Assembly: GCA_045611685.1 (NCBI GenBank)
Contig: JAZKXO010000097.1
Coordinates: forward strand, 62,001 to 126,000
Reading direction: 5' to 3'
DNA: 64,000 nt
Source of the DNA: SIG701 sp045611685
GTDB taxonomy: Bacteria > Bacillota > Clostridia > Oscillospirales > CAG-272
Shown here: positions 1 to 7,799 of the stretch, in pieces
Layout: each line of letters opens with the position of its first letter
Position numbering within the stretch: position 1 is the stretch's first letter
Program-made: the position numbers and the translations under genes
Notes under the pieces: model-generated
What the model saw: only the letters and a program-made list of their open reading frames with translations
Told to the model about the DNA's origin: nothing
Databases searched by the model: none

Positions 1-8
1 ACTGAAAG

Positions 9-38
9 AAAGAGACTGCGCAAAAACGCAGTCTCTTT
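9..38 (-). terminator. Intrinsic terminator after the secreted-protein gene
   Basis: A 12-bp perfect stem (9-20 with 27-38) with a 6-nt loop is followed, on the minus strand, by a pyrimidine-rich run. It lies about 36 bp beyond the stop of the gene ending at 75. Confidence 0.75.
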
Positions 39-74
39 AGGAGTTCATATTCATTTTTCCGAATCGGGAGAATT

Positions 75-887
75 TTATACGCGACGGCGACGGCGGCTCA
101 CAAAAATCGCACAGCCCGCGGCACCGAAAAGCATGCACAGAGAAAGAGAGGCGCGATCTGCCGTAGGAGGAGCGACGGGGTCATCCTCGCTCGCCGTTAT
201 CTTGTACGATTCGGTGGCGTATTTGCCCATTTTCTTTTCGTAGCCGACTCCGCCGACCACGTGAACCGACTCTACAGAAACGGACGCGTTGCGCAAAACG
301 AAGCCACGGCTCCCTTCGCCGATAATCTTAACCGACGGGAGAGCTAATGTTTCTGCGTGCTCACCGCATACTGCCTGCACCTCGTACATCATTCCCTCGC
401 GAATGGGAACGGTAACGGTAACCGCCTCCCCCTTCGCCATCGCTTCTTTGAGCGAATCACTGAACGCGCCGATGCCGTCGAGCGTACCGTTCGCACGAAA
501 GATAAGCTCCGTACGATTGGAGGGGACGTCGCCCTTGCCGGTCATGAGAAAACCGAAATAGCCGTTCGCGGCGGCGATTTCCGTAAAGGAAAACGAAAAC
601 TCCACCGTATATGTATCCGCCCACGCACCGCCATCCGGCAGATCGGGCAAGAGAAGATACGTTTTCAGATCGTCCTCGGGCTTTACCGAAAGGCAACCGT
701 CAAAAGAAACCGTCGGCGTACCGCCGCCCGTACCGAAGCGGATACCGGTCTCGGCAAAGTTTGAGAAATCGGCGTACCGCTGGGCAAACATAACCTCACC
801 GAAAAGAGGCTCGGCCGCCGAAGAAAGCACCGTCAGAGAACAAAAAAGCGAGAGAAGCAAAACGACGCTAAAAACCCGTTTCAGCAT
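75..887 (-). CDS. Secreted protein with C-terminal membrane/sorting tail
   Basis: Family not recognised. The 270-aa product opens with a signal peptide (residues 1-25, LKR then a leucine/valine-rich core ending SSAAE). The body looks beta-rich and resembles the cohesin or carbohydrate-binding folds of gut clostridial secreted proteins. The C-terminus has a PPTAD motif at about residue 238, a hydrophobic stretch and a final RRRRR. This resembles a degenerate LPxTG-type sorting signal or a simple tail anchor. The start at 887 is supported by GGAGG eight bases upstream. It is a single-gene unit closed by a terminator. Surface location is likely; any function is unknown. Confidence 0.75.
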   Translation of the reverse strand: MLKRVFSVVLLLSLFCSLTVLSSAAEPLFGEVMFAQRYADFSNFAETGIRFGTGGGTPTVSFDGCLSVKPEDDLKTYLLLPDLPDGGAWADTYTVEFSFSFTEIAAANGYFGFLMTGKGDVPSNRTELIFRANGTLDGIGAFSDSLKEAMAKGEAVTVTVPIREGMMYEVQAVCGEHAETLALPSVKIIGEGSRGFVLRNASVSVESVHVVGGVGYEKKMGKYATESYKITASEDDPVAPPTADRASLSLCMLFGAAGCAIFVSRRRRRV

Positions 888-1000
888 ACCAGACGCCTCC
901 TCTCTTCCATGTTGATGGCTCTACATACATTATACTATCCATGAAAGGGAAAATCAAGGGAAATTGGTTATTTTCAAAAAGGATTTCTTTGGCAAAAAAA

Positions 1001-1024
1001 GAGCCGCCGTGAAAGCGGCAGCTC
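1001..1024 (-). terminator. Terminator of ugpC
   Basis: A GC-rich hairpin (GAGC-GCCG arms with one internal mismatch), followed on the minus strand by seven T (plus-strand A run 994-1000), sits just past the ugpC stop. Confidence 0.75.
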
Positions 1025-1037
1025 TTCGTTTTTTCGA

Positions 1038-2150
1038 TTAGTGAACGATATAGCGCTCGGTGTCCTTGTCGAAGAAGTGAACGCGGGACATATCGATCGC
1101 GATCTTGATCACGTCGCCTGCGCGAGCCGTGGAACGGGCAGAAACGCGAGCGGTCATCGTCTGCTCGTTGGCGACGAGGTACAGATAGATCTCGGAGCCC
1201 ATAAGCTCGGTAACTTCTACGTCGCACTCGATTACGGAATCGGGCATGCTGGAAATGTACATCGGTTCGTCGTGGATGGACTCCGGACGGATACCCATGA
1301 CAACGTCCTTGCCGATGTAATCCTTGATAACGGGATCGTTAGCCTTCTCAGCCGGCAGCTTGAGCGCATCGGTTCCGAATACGGCGTAGATGCCGTCGCC
1401 CTTCTGCTCGAGCGTGCAGTTGATGAAGTTCATCTGCGGCGTGCCGATAAAGCCTGCAACAAAGAGGTTTACGGGCAGATCGTAGAGGTTCTGAGGAGTA
1501 TCTACCTGCTGGATAAGACCGTCTTTCATAACAACGATACGGGTAGCCATGGTCATAGCCTCGACCTGGTCATGCGTTACGTATACGAAAGTGGTACCAA
1601 CTCTCTGGTGGATCTTGGTAAGCTCGGTTCTCATCGTTGCACGGAGCTTTGCGTCCAGGTTGGACAGCGGCTCGGCGAGAAGGAATACCTTCGGGTTACG
1701 AACGATTGCACGACCGAGAGCAACACGCTGCTTCTGACCGCCGGACAGAGCCTTCGGCTTTCTGTCAAGCAGGTGGGTGATATCGAGGATACGAGCAGCC
1801 TCTTCTACGCGACGCTTGATCTCCTCCTTCGGAGTCTTGCGGAGCTTGAGACCGAATGCCATGTTATCAAACACGGACATATGCGGATACAGAGCGTAGT
1901 TCTGGAATACCATCGCGATATCGCGATCTTTAGGTGCTACGTCGTTCACGAGCTTCTCGCCGATGAACAGTTCGCCCTCGGAGATCCCCTCAAGGCCTGC
2001 GATCATACGGAGAGTGGTGGACTTACCGCAACCGGAAGGTCCGACGAGAACGAGGAACTCCTTGTCCTTGATTTCGAGGCAGAAGTCGGAAACGGCAGTT
2101 ACGCCTCCGGGATATTTCTTATAAATGTGCTTAAGGGAAAGGCTTGCCAT
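1038..2150 (-). CDS. ugpC: Carbohydrate ABC transporter ATPase, UgpC/MsmK type
   Basis: The 370-aa length is right for the CUT1 sugar-importer ATPases (UgpC/MsmK/MalK), which energise one or many sugar permeases at the cytoplasmic face. Visible motifs are Walker A G37-T45 (GPSGCGKST), Q-loop Q83, signature LSGGQKQ at 135-141, the LDAK D-loop, the H-loop His193 and a C-terminal OB/regulatory domain. Walker B reads VFLLAE: the usual Asp is Ala159 (codon GCC at 1674-1676), while the catalytic Glu160 is kept. No permease or binding protein is adjacent, which fits a shared, multi-system ATPase. The start is set by AGGAGG eight bases before ATG 2150. Confidence 0.93.
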   Translation of the reverse strand: MASLSLKHIYKKYPGGVTAVSDFCLEIKDKEFLVLVGPSGCGKSTTLRMIAGLEGISEGELFIGEKLVNDVAPKDRDIAMVFQNYALYPHMSVFDNMAFGLKLRKTPKEEIKRRVEEAARILDITHLLDRKPKALSGGQKQRVALGRAIVRNPKVFLLAEPLSNLDAKLRATMRTELTKIHQRVGTTFVYVTHDQVEAMTMATRIVVMKDGLIQQVDTPQNLYDLPVNLFVAGFIGTPQMNFINCTLEQKGDGIYAVFGTDALKLPAEKANDPVIKDYIGKDVVMGIRPESIHDEPMYISSMPDSVIECDVEVTELMGSEIYLYLVANEQTMTARVSARSTARAGDVIKIAIDMSRVHFFDKDTERYIVH

Positions 2151-2253
2151 GTATGTATCCTCCTAAAGATTATCGGTGTTGATTGCCGCCGTCGGGCGGC
2201 TCGCTTCTCCTTCGTCCGGAGAGCGTTCGCCTGCATACTTTTGACTGTGATAT

Positions 2254-2282
2254 ATTGTACCAAAAATTCGCGCGAATTAAAA
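2254..2282 (-). promoter_or_regulatory. Candidate ugpC promoter with palindromic operator
   Basis: On the minus strand, TACAAT (2254-2259) lies 17 bp from a weak TTTTAA (2277-2282). The spacer contains a perfect 14-bp palindrome, AATTCGCGCGAATT, at 2265-2278. Its position between the boxes suits a repressor site (inference). Confidence 0.5.
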
Positions 2283-2315
2283 GAGTTTTTTTCTCCAAAA
2301 TTTAACCACCGCATT

Positions 2316-2352
2316 TGTACACATTGCACAAAAATGTACATTTTGCACAAAA
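2316..2352. repeat. Two tandem 18-bp repeats upstream of ugpC
   Basis: TGTACA-NNN-TGCACAAAA occurs at 2316-2333 and again at 2335-2352, a 19-bp period. The copies differ at two of 18 positions. They lie 34-70 bp upstream of the candidate -35 box, a common position for activator sites. They could also belong to the tex 3' region. Confidence 0.55.
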
Positions 2353-2416
2353 CAGCGCAGCGTTTCTTCTTTTTGAGGCAGGAAATCGAGAGCTTCCCAC
2401 CTCACCGAGATCACAC

Positions 2417-4576
2417 TCAGCGCTTCATTCCCTTCATAGACAAAGCGATACGCTTCTTTTTGAGATCGACGTCCTTCACGCGCACCTCTACGATATCGCC
2501 CACGGAGACGACCTCGCTCGGATGCTTCACGAAGCGGTCGGCAAGCTCCGACACGTGCACAAGTCCGTCCTGATGCACGCCGATATCAACAAACGCGCCG
2601 AAGTCGATCACGTTGCGCACCGTACCGGTGAGATACATACCGGGCGTAAGCTCCTCCATCGTGAGGACGCGCTCCTTAAGCTGGGGCTGCGGGAGTCCGT
2701 CGCGGACGTCGCGCCCCGGCTTCTCAAGCTCTCCGATAATATCCGCAAGTGTCGCCTCACCGCAGTCGATCTCCTCGGCCAAAGCGGCGATGCCGGTATC
2801 CTCGGCACGGCGGCGCAGATCGGTGAGAGTACCGGCACGCACGTCCTTTTCGGTATACCCGAATTTTCGGAGCAGTTTTTCCGCCGCACGGTACGATTCC
2901 GGATGCACGCCCGTGTTGTCAAGGATTTCATCCGATCCCGGCACGCGCAAAAAGCCCGCACACTGCTCGTATGCCTTGGCACCGATCCGCGGTACCTTCA
3001 AAACCTGCGCACGGGAAGTGAACTCACCGTTCTCGTCGCGGTATTTGACGATGTTCTTCGCCGCTGTCATATTGATGCCCGCGATATAGGAAAGGAGCAT
3101 ATACGACGCGGTATTGAGATCAACGCCCACGGCGTTTACGCAGTCCTCAACGACACCCGTAAGCGCTTCGTCGAGCCGTGCCTCCTTCATGTCGTGCTGG
3201 TACTGTCCGACGCCGATGGATTTCGGGTCGATCTTTACAAGCTCGGCAAGGGGATCCTGCAGACGGCGGGCGATAGACACGGCAGAGCGCTGGGTGACGT
3301 CGAAATCGGGGAACTCCTCAGCGCCCACCTTGGATGCGGAATACACAGACGCACCCGCCTCACTGACGACGATGTATTTGGTATCGCCGCCGATCTCACG
3401 GAGCGTATCGGCGATGAACATCTCACTCTCGCCGGACGCCGTTCCGTTACCGATGGCAACGACGTCGATGCCGTATTTCTTTATGAGCTTCGTAACCACG
3501 CGGCGGCTCTCTTCGATTCTCTCCTGCGGCTTCGTCGGATAAATGACCGCGGTGTCGATCACCATGCCGGTCTTATCGACCACCGCCAGCTTGCATCCTG
3601 TACGGTAGCCGGGGTCGTAGCCCAGAACGGTCTTGCCCTTGAGCGGCGCCTGCATCAAAAGGTGCTTCAGATTATCGGAGAACAGTTTTATCGCCTGCTC
3701 GCCGGCTGACTCCGTCAAAGCGGCGCGGATCTCTCTTTCAATGGACGGCGCGATCAGACGGTCGTACGCATCGCACACGGCAGACGCCACGTACTTGAAA
3801 GCCGGGCTCTTAAAATCCGTGATCACCTGCGCCATAAGATAATTGAGGATGAGATCCTTTTCAATCTCTACAGAAACCTTCAGAACATCCTCCGCCTCGC
3901 CGCGGTTGACCGCAAGCACACGGTGGGACGGGATCCCCGCGATTTTCTCCATATAGTTATAATAGAGCTCATAGGTCGGATTGTCGGCATCCGTTTTCTG
4001 CGATTTCAGAATGCCGTACTCGGTCGTGATCGTACGGATCTCGCGGCGGTAGTCCGCGTTATCGGAGATATCCTCGGCGATAATGTCGCACGCTCCGGCC
4101 AAAGCGGCTTTTGCATCCGGCACTTCCTTGTCGGGATCGACGTACGCCTCTGCCGCGGTATGGAGATCGGGCTCGTACGAAGCCGCCTGCTCCATAAGGA
4201 GCGCCGCCAGCGGCTCCAGTCCTCTTTCACGCGCAACGGATGCACGCGTTTTTCTCTTCGGACGGTACGGACGGTAGATGTCGTCGATCTCGGTGAGCGT
4301 CTCTGCCGCCGCCACCGCCTCGCGGATCTCGTCGGTCAGTTTTCCCTGCTCGTCAATGAGAGACAAAACCTCTTCACGCCGTTTTTCGAGATTTCTGAGG
4401 TACGTGAGCCGCTCGGTCAGATTTCGGAGCACCTCGTCGTCAAGTCCTCCCGTAGCCTCTTTGCGGTAACGGGCGATAAACGGCACGGTGTTTCCGTCAT
4501 CAAGAAGTTTTACTGCCGCCTCCGCCTGCGTTTTGCGAATGCCAAGTTCAACCGAAAGTATGTCCAGAATTTCCAT
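2417..4576 (-). CDS. tex: Tex family RNA-binding transcription accessory protein
   Basis: At 719 aa it has the normal Tex length. The order is an N-terminal Tex helical domain (opening EILDILSVELGI), a YqgF/RNase H-like domain (VLGYDPGYRTGCKLAVVD near residue 330), paired helix-hairpin-helix motifs (ASYMLLSYIAGI and LKVPRIGAKAYEQCAGF) and a C-terminal S1 RNA-binding domain starting TGTVRNVIDFGAFVDIG. Tex proteins bind nucleic acid and influence transcription or toxin expression; the exact role in Clostridia is open. I chose ATG 4576, which gives the conserved N-terminus. The longer frame to 4687 runs into upstream non-homologous sequence. Confidence 0.93.
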   Translation of the reverse strand: MEILDILSVELGIRKTQAEAAVKLLDDGNTVPFIARYRKEATGGLDDEVLRNLTERLTYLRNLEKRREEVLSLIDEQGKLTDEIREAVAAAETLTEIDDIYRPYRPKRKTRASVARERGLEPLAALLMEQAASYEPDLHTAAEAYVDPDKEVPDAKAALAGACDIIAEDISDNADYRREIRTITTEYGILKSQKTDADNPTYELYYNYMEKIAGIPSHRVLAVNRGEAEDVLKVSVEIEKDLILNYLMAQVITDFKSPAFKYVASAVCDAYDRLIAPSIEREIRAALTESAGEQAIKLFSDNLKHLLMQAPLKGKTVLGYDPGYRTGCKLAVVDKTGMVIDTAVIYPTKPQERIEESRRVVTKLIKKYGIDVVAIGNGTASGESEMFIADTLREIGGDTKYIVVSEAGASVYSASKVGAEEFPDFDVTQRSAVSIARRLQDPLAELVKIDPKSIGVGQYQHDMKEARLDEALTGVVEDCVNAVGVDLNTASYMLLSYIAGINMTAAKNIVKYRDENGEFTSRAQVLKVPRIGAKAYEQCAGFLRVPGSDEILDNTGVHPESYRAAEKLLRKFGYTEKDVRAGTLTDLRRRAEDTGIAALAEEIDCGEATLADIIGELEKPGRDVRDGLPQPQLKERVLTMEELTPGMYLTGTVRNVIDFGAFVDIGVHQDGLVHVSELADRFVKHPSEVVSVGDIVEVRVKDVDLKKKRIALSMKGMKR

Positions 4577-4608
4577 TTTTATTCTATGTTCTCCGTTTTC
4601 TCTTGATT

Positions 4609-5343
4609 TTATTTTTTCATCGGCGGCACGTCTCTGCCGGCCGCGCGACGAAGGATATTCTCTTCCTCGGGAGTCAGATAGCGCCATTCTCCGCGCCCGA
4701 GCGACGGATCAAGCGGGAGATCCCCGAACGAAATGCGCTCAAGCGAGGTGATCTCCGAGCCGACCGCGTGAAACATCCGCTTGATCTGGTGAAATTTTCC
4801 CTCGCGGATCGTGATCGTGCCGGACGCGGCGGGAAGCGTCCCCTCCGCCGTCACCTCGGCGGGCTTCGTTACAATGTCCCCGATATCCACGCCGGCGGTG
4901 AGTCTTCCGATTGCCTCTTCGCCGACAGGCGGCGAACAGGTGAATCGGTACGTCTTATCCACGTGATGGCGCGGCGAGAGCAGCTCGTGCCCCAGAGCGC
5001 CGTCATTCGTAACGAGCAAAAAACCGACCGTATCGATATCAAGCCGTCCGCACGGGAACAGTCCCATGCGCACGAACTGCGGCGGGAGCAGGTTCATCAC
5101 CGTCGGGCCGCGGTCCTCGGTGGCACTGACGTACCCCTCGGGCTTATTCAGCATCACGTAGGTGAACTTCCGCCATACGACGGGCTCACCGCCAAGCGTA
5201 ACGACCGCCGTTTCGGGATCAATGTGCTTTGCGGGATCGCGAACGGTTACGCCGTCCACCGTCACCTCTGCCTTGCGGATGCGCTTCGTCGCTTCACTGC
5301 GCGTGGCGACGCCTGCCTCGCCGAGATACTTGTCCAGCCGCAC
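4609..5343 (-). CDS. rRNA pseudouridine synthase, RsuA/RluB/E/F family
   Basis: The 244-aa product has an N-terminal S4 RNA-binding domain (VRLDKYLGEAG to about residue 55) and a pseudouridylate synthase domain. The catalytic Asp is in the family motif GRLDIDTVGFLLVTNDG. It isomerises a specific uridine in 16S or 23S rRNA; which one cannot be read here. The start is GTG at 5343, with GAGGAGGG seven bases upstream. An apparent upstream extension contains no family sequence and overlaps the small membrane ORF. It sits 32 bp upstream of tex on the same strand and is probably co-transcribed. Confidence 0.9.
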   Translation of the reverse strand: MRLDKYLGEAGVATRSEATKRIRKAEVTVDGVTVRDPAKHIDPETAVVTLGGEPVVWRKFTYVMLNKPEGYVSATEDRGPTVMNLLPPQFVRMGLFPCGRLDIDTVGFLLVTNDGALGHELLSPRHHVDKTYRFTCSPPVGEEAIGRLTAGVDIGDIVTKPAEVTAEGTLPAASGTITIREGKFHQIKRMFHAVGSEITSLERISFGDLPLDPSLGRGEWRYLTPEEENILRRAAGRDVPPMKK

Positions 5344-5362
5344 AGCGCTCCCTCCTCTTATA

Positions 5363-5464
5363 CTAAAAAATGAACCAAAGGACCGCAAACGCCGCCCAAA
5401 AAACGACGAATGCGCCGATTCCCACGGCAAACCCAACGGCAAAATCCAAAAAAAATTCCCGCAC
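5363..5464 (-). CDS. Small membrane protein (33 aa)
   Basis: This short ORF starts with GTG at 5464 and stops with TAG at 5363. GGAGGAG lies seven bases before the start, a near-ideal ribosome site. The product begins MREFFLDFAVGFAVGIG and ends WFIF. It is one continuous hydrophobic segment with Arg2, Glu3 and Asp7 near the N-terminus. A single-pass membrane peptide is likely. It ends 19 bp before the start of the pseudouridine synthase, so the two should share a transcript. No family is recognised. A chance ORF is possible, but the ribosome site and composition argue for a real gene. Confidence 0.5.
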   Translation of the reverse strand: MREFFLDFAVGFAVGIGAFVVFWAAFAVLWFIF

Positions 5465-5505
5465 GAAAATTCTCCTCCGTGCATAAAAATATTCTCTACG
5501 GGGGC

Positions 5506-5533
5506 ATACTAACCCCGCAGACGCCGTTAGTAT
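5506..5533. promoter_or_regulatory. 8-bp inverted repeat at a transcription start
   Basis: ATACTAAC (5506-5513) pairs with GTTAGTAT (5526-5533) around a 12-nt spacer. It begins where the transcript of the promoter at 5540-5568 should start, so it may be an operator or a 5'-end hairpin. Confidence 0.4.
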
Positions 5534-5539
5534 AGGAGT

Positions 5540-5568
5540 ATTTTACCACAAATATACGCCCCTGTAAA
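5540..5568 (-). promoter_or_regulatory. Promoter for small membrane protein / pseudouridine synthase / tex
   Basis: On the minus strand, TTTACA (5563-5568) and TAAAAT (5540-5545) are separated by 17 bp and point at the ORF at 5464. Confidence 0.6.
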
Positions 5569-5631
5569 GAACGGCTCCGCTTTTCGGGGAAATTTTCTTT
5601 TTCAAAACTTTTGAAAAATTGAAAAAAACTG

Positions 5632-5660
5632 TTGACAAAGCAAAAAACAGGTGGTATACT
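5632..5660 (+). promoter_or_regulatory. Promoter of tRNA-Gln
   Basis: A perfect TTGACA (5632-5637), a 17-bp spacer and TATACT (5655-5660) lie 11 bp before the mature tRNA 5' end. This is a typical strong stable-RNA promoter. Confidence 0.85.
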
Positions 5661-5671
5661 ATATACCGCGA

Positions 5672-5745
5672 TGCCGAATTGTGTAACGGTAGCACGACAG
5701 ACTCTGACTCTGTTTGTTGGGGTTCGAATCCCTATTCGGCAGCCA
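5672..5745 (+). tRNA. tRNA-Gln (anticodon CTG)
   Basis: A 7-bp acceptor stem (TGCCGAA with TTCGGCA), an ACAGA/TCTGT anticodon stem, a CTCTGAC loop with anticodon CTG at 5704-5706, a T-arm with GTTCGAATC, discriminator G and encoded CCA (5743-5745) are all present. It decodes CAG as glutamine. GatCAB, encoded at the right end of this window, can make Gln-tRNA(Gln) by transamidation where GlnRS is lacking. It is a single-tRNA unit with its own promoter and terminator. Confidence 0.95.
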
Positions 5746-5751
5746 AATAAA

Positions 5752-5779
5752 AGCAGACACCATCCGGTGTCTGCTTTTG
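5752..5779 (+). terminator. Terminator of tRNA-Gln
   Basis: A 10-bp perfect stem (AGCAGACACC with GGTGTCTGCT), ATCC loop and T-rich tail begin seven bases after the CCA end. Confidence 0.9.
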
Positions 5780-5795
5780 TTTTGATCAACAGAAA

Positions 5796-5917
5796 GGGAT
5801 TCGAACGGGGCGGTAGTGAATGACTGCCAGTGGCAGTCGGAGCCGACCCTGACCGAGCGCGCAGGACGCGCGAGAATTCGAATCCCGAGGACGCTTGCAA
5901 CCTCACTCGGCAAGCCA
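5796..5917. repeat. tRNA-3'-end-derived palindromic element
   Basis: The stretch begins with GGGATTCGAA (5796-5805), and its exact reverse complement TTCGAATCCC lies at 5877-5886. That 10-mer is the T-arm sequence of the tRNA just upstream. Between the arms lie two compact hairpins: GACTGCC-AGT-GGCAGTC at 5822-5838, and a GCGCG/CGCGC hairpin near 5857-5871. After the second arm the sequence ends CTCGGCAAGCCA (5906-5917), echoing the tRNA end ATTCGGCAGCCA, and then a second terminator. It therefore looks like a second, degenerate tRNA 3' end. No protein is encoded. It may be a decayed attachment site or a small structured repeat. Confidence 0.55.
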
Positions 5918-5918
5918 A

Positions 5919-5955
5919 AAGAGCCGGACTGCCGCAAAACGGCAACCCGACTCTT
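5919..5955. terminator. Bidirectional terminator after the element and isomerase operon
   Basis: AAGAG/CTCTT outer arms and a GCCG/CGGC inner stem lie between the tRNA-like 3' end and the stop of the last isomerase copy. It can serve the minus-strand isomerase operon. Confidence 0.6.
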
Positions 5956-5978
5956 GGTGTTCACTTATCCTTTCGCGC

Positions 5979-6854
5979 TCAAATGGAAGCCACAACCGCC
6001 TTATAGTATGCCAGATCCTGCTGAGCGAACCATGTGCGGTCGCCCGGGCGCGGTGCCTCGATGGCGATCGGGCCGGAAAACCCGACGTCGCGGAGTTTTT
6101 TGAGGTACACGCGATGGTTGATCTCACCCTCTGCGAGAGCGCAGCCCTGCTTGTTCACCGAGTTCTTCAGGTGCACGTAGAACAGCTTATCGCCGTAGAT
6201 ATCGATCGCCTCGGTAACGCTCGGCTTCTTCGGGAAATACGCCGTGTTGCCGTAGTCCATATTGATACCGATCATGGGGCTGTCGATGAGATCGACGAGC
6301 CTTCGGGACGGTTCGGGAAGGTCGTGGATATAACACATGTGCGTCTCAAAAGCGAACTTCACGCCGAGCGGCTCAAGTCCTTTCCCGATCTGCTGATAGG
6401 TATCGACCGTCAGATTCCACATCTCCTCCGTTGCGGCGGCGCTGCCGTGGAACTCGAACGCACGGGGATCAATACTCGTATCGGTGGAGCGAATGGGAAC
6501 GGCGTTCGTGTTGCACACCGTTGTACCGCACAGATCGCTGATCAGTTGTGCCTTTTTAATTGCCGTTTTCACAGCCTCGGCGCGGACCTCCTTGTCGGGG
6601 TTCATGCAGTCGGCAACGACCACGCCGAGGAGGATCTCCTTGAGACCGTATTTCTTCTTACCTTCCGCGATCTGTCTGTAGTATTCCTCGCTCGTCGCAT
6701 TGCCTAGGCATCCGGGGAGACGACTGCGGAATTCAACGCCCTCATACCCGAGTTCAGCCGCCATACGGCAGATGTCATCAATAGACTTACCGTCGAACTC
6801 GCCCGCGCGGGGGAATTCGGCAAAGTTCACATGCATAATAACCGTATTGCTCAT
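5979..6854 (-). CDS. Sugar phosphate isomerase/epimerase, copy 1 of 3
   Basis: The 291-aa product is a TIM-barrel protein of the AP-endonuclease-2 / xylose-isomerase-like group (PF01261), which isomerises or epimerises sugars or inositols using a divalent metal. Signature stretches are YEGVEFRSRLPG, FAFETHM with acidic and His candidates, INMDYGN and HLKNSVNKQG. The real start is ATG 6854 (MSNTVIMHVNF), with AGGAGA upstream. It is the promoter-distal gene of a tandem triplication, 35 bp after copy 2. In its middle it resembles copy 3, and near both ends it resembles copy 2. The substrate cannot be read from sequence. Confidence 0.85.
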   Translation of the reverse strand: MSNTVIMHVNFAEFPRAGEFDGKSIDDICRMAAELGYEGVEFRSRLPGCLGNATSEEYYRQIAEGKKKYGLKEILLGVVVADCMNPDKEVRAEAVKTAIKKAQLISDLCGTTVCNTNAVPIRSTDTSIDPRAFEFHGSAAATEEMWNLTVDTYQQIGKGLEPLGVKFAFETHMCYIHDLPEPSRRLVDLIDSPMIGINMDYGNTAYFPKKPSVTEAIDIYGDKLFYVHLKNSVNKQGCALAEGEINHRVYLKKLRDVGFSGPIAIEAPRPGDRTWFAQQDLAYYKAVVASI

Positions 6855-6889
6855 AAGTACTCTCCTATTTGAGGAAACCATGTTTTTTA

Positions 6890-7765
6890 TCAGAGAGCCG
6901 CCACTACCGCCTTATAGTATGCCAGATCCTGCTGAGCGAACCATCTGCGGTCGCCGGTGCGCGGCGCCTCAATGGCGATCGGGCCGGCAAAGCCGACATC
7001 GCGGAGTTTTTTGAGGTACACACGATGGTTGATCTCACCCTCTGCGAGAGCGCAGCCCTGCTTGTTCACCGAGTTCTTCAGGTGCACGTAGAACAGCTTA
7101 TCGCCGTAGATATCGATCGCCTCGGTAACAGTCGGCTTCTTTGGGAAGCACGCCGTGTTGCCATAGTCCATATTGATGCCGATCATGGGGCTGTCGATGA
7201 GATCGACGAGCTTTCGGGTCGGGTCGGGAAGGTCGTGGATACAGTGCATGCACGTCTCTAAAGCAAATCTCACACCGAGGGGCTCAAGGCCTTTACCGAT
7301 CTGCTGATAGGTATCGACCGTCAGATTCCACATCTCCTCCGTTGCGGCGGCGCTGCCATGGAACTCGACCGCATGGGGATCCACGCTCATATCGGTGGAG
7401 AGAATCGCCCCTGCGGACGTGTCACACAAAGTCGTGCCGCACAGATCGTTTATCAGCTGCGCTTTACGGATCGCCGTTTTTACAGCCTCGGCACGAACTT
7501 CCTTGTCGGGGTTCATAGCGTCGGCAACCACCACGCCCAGGAAGATCTCCTTAAGACCGTATTTCTTCTTACCCGCCGCGATCTGTCTGTAGTATTCCTC
7601 GCTCGTCGAATTGTCGAAGCATCCGGGGAGACGACTGCGGAATTCAACGCCCTCATACCCGAGTTCAGCCGCCATGCGGCAGATGTCATCAATAGACTTA
7701 CCGTCGAACTCGCCCGCACGGGGGAATTCGGCGAAATTTACGTGCATAATAACCGTATTGTTCAT
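6890..7765 (-). CDS. Sugar phosphate isomerase/epimerase, copy 2 of 3
   Basis: This 291-aa tandem paralogue is most diverged in the central third. Where the other copies read FETHM it reads LETCM, so the barrel His is Cys. Nearby it has CDTSAGAIL for CNT-A, PDPTRK for PEPSRK and NTACF for NTAYF. The flanking thirds are nearly identical to copy 1. The changed residues lie in conserved barrel strands, which suggests altered specificity or reduced activity (inference). ATG 7765 is preceded by AGGAGA. A longer frame reaching 7948 is only the shadow of copy 3. Confidence 0.83.
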   Translation of the reverse strand: MNNTVIMHVNFAEFPRAGEFDGKSIDDICRMAAELGYEGVEFRSRLPGCFDNSTSEEYYRQIAAGKKKYGLKEIFLGVVVADAMNPDKEVRAEAVKTAIRKAQLINDLCGTTLCDTSAGAILSTDMSVDPHAVEFHGSAAATEEMWNLTVDTYQQIGKGLEPLGVRFALETCMHCIHDLPDPTRKLVDLIDSPMIGINMDYGNTACFPKKPTVTEAIDIYGDKLFYVHLKNSVNKQGCALAEGEINHRVYLKKLRDVGFAGPIAIEAPRTGDRRWFAQQDLAYYKAVVAAL

Positions 7766-7799
7766 AAGTACTCTCCTGTTTGAGGAAACCCTGTTTTTA

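Noticed and set aside
1041..2573. Long plus-strand ORF of 510 aa opposite ugpC
   Set aside because: Mirror frame of a well-supported gene; no family motifs or ribosome site. The same holds for long opposite-strand frames at 2315-3709, 27401-28906, 28899-30260, 42379-43539 and 60678-62000.
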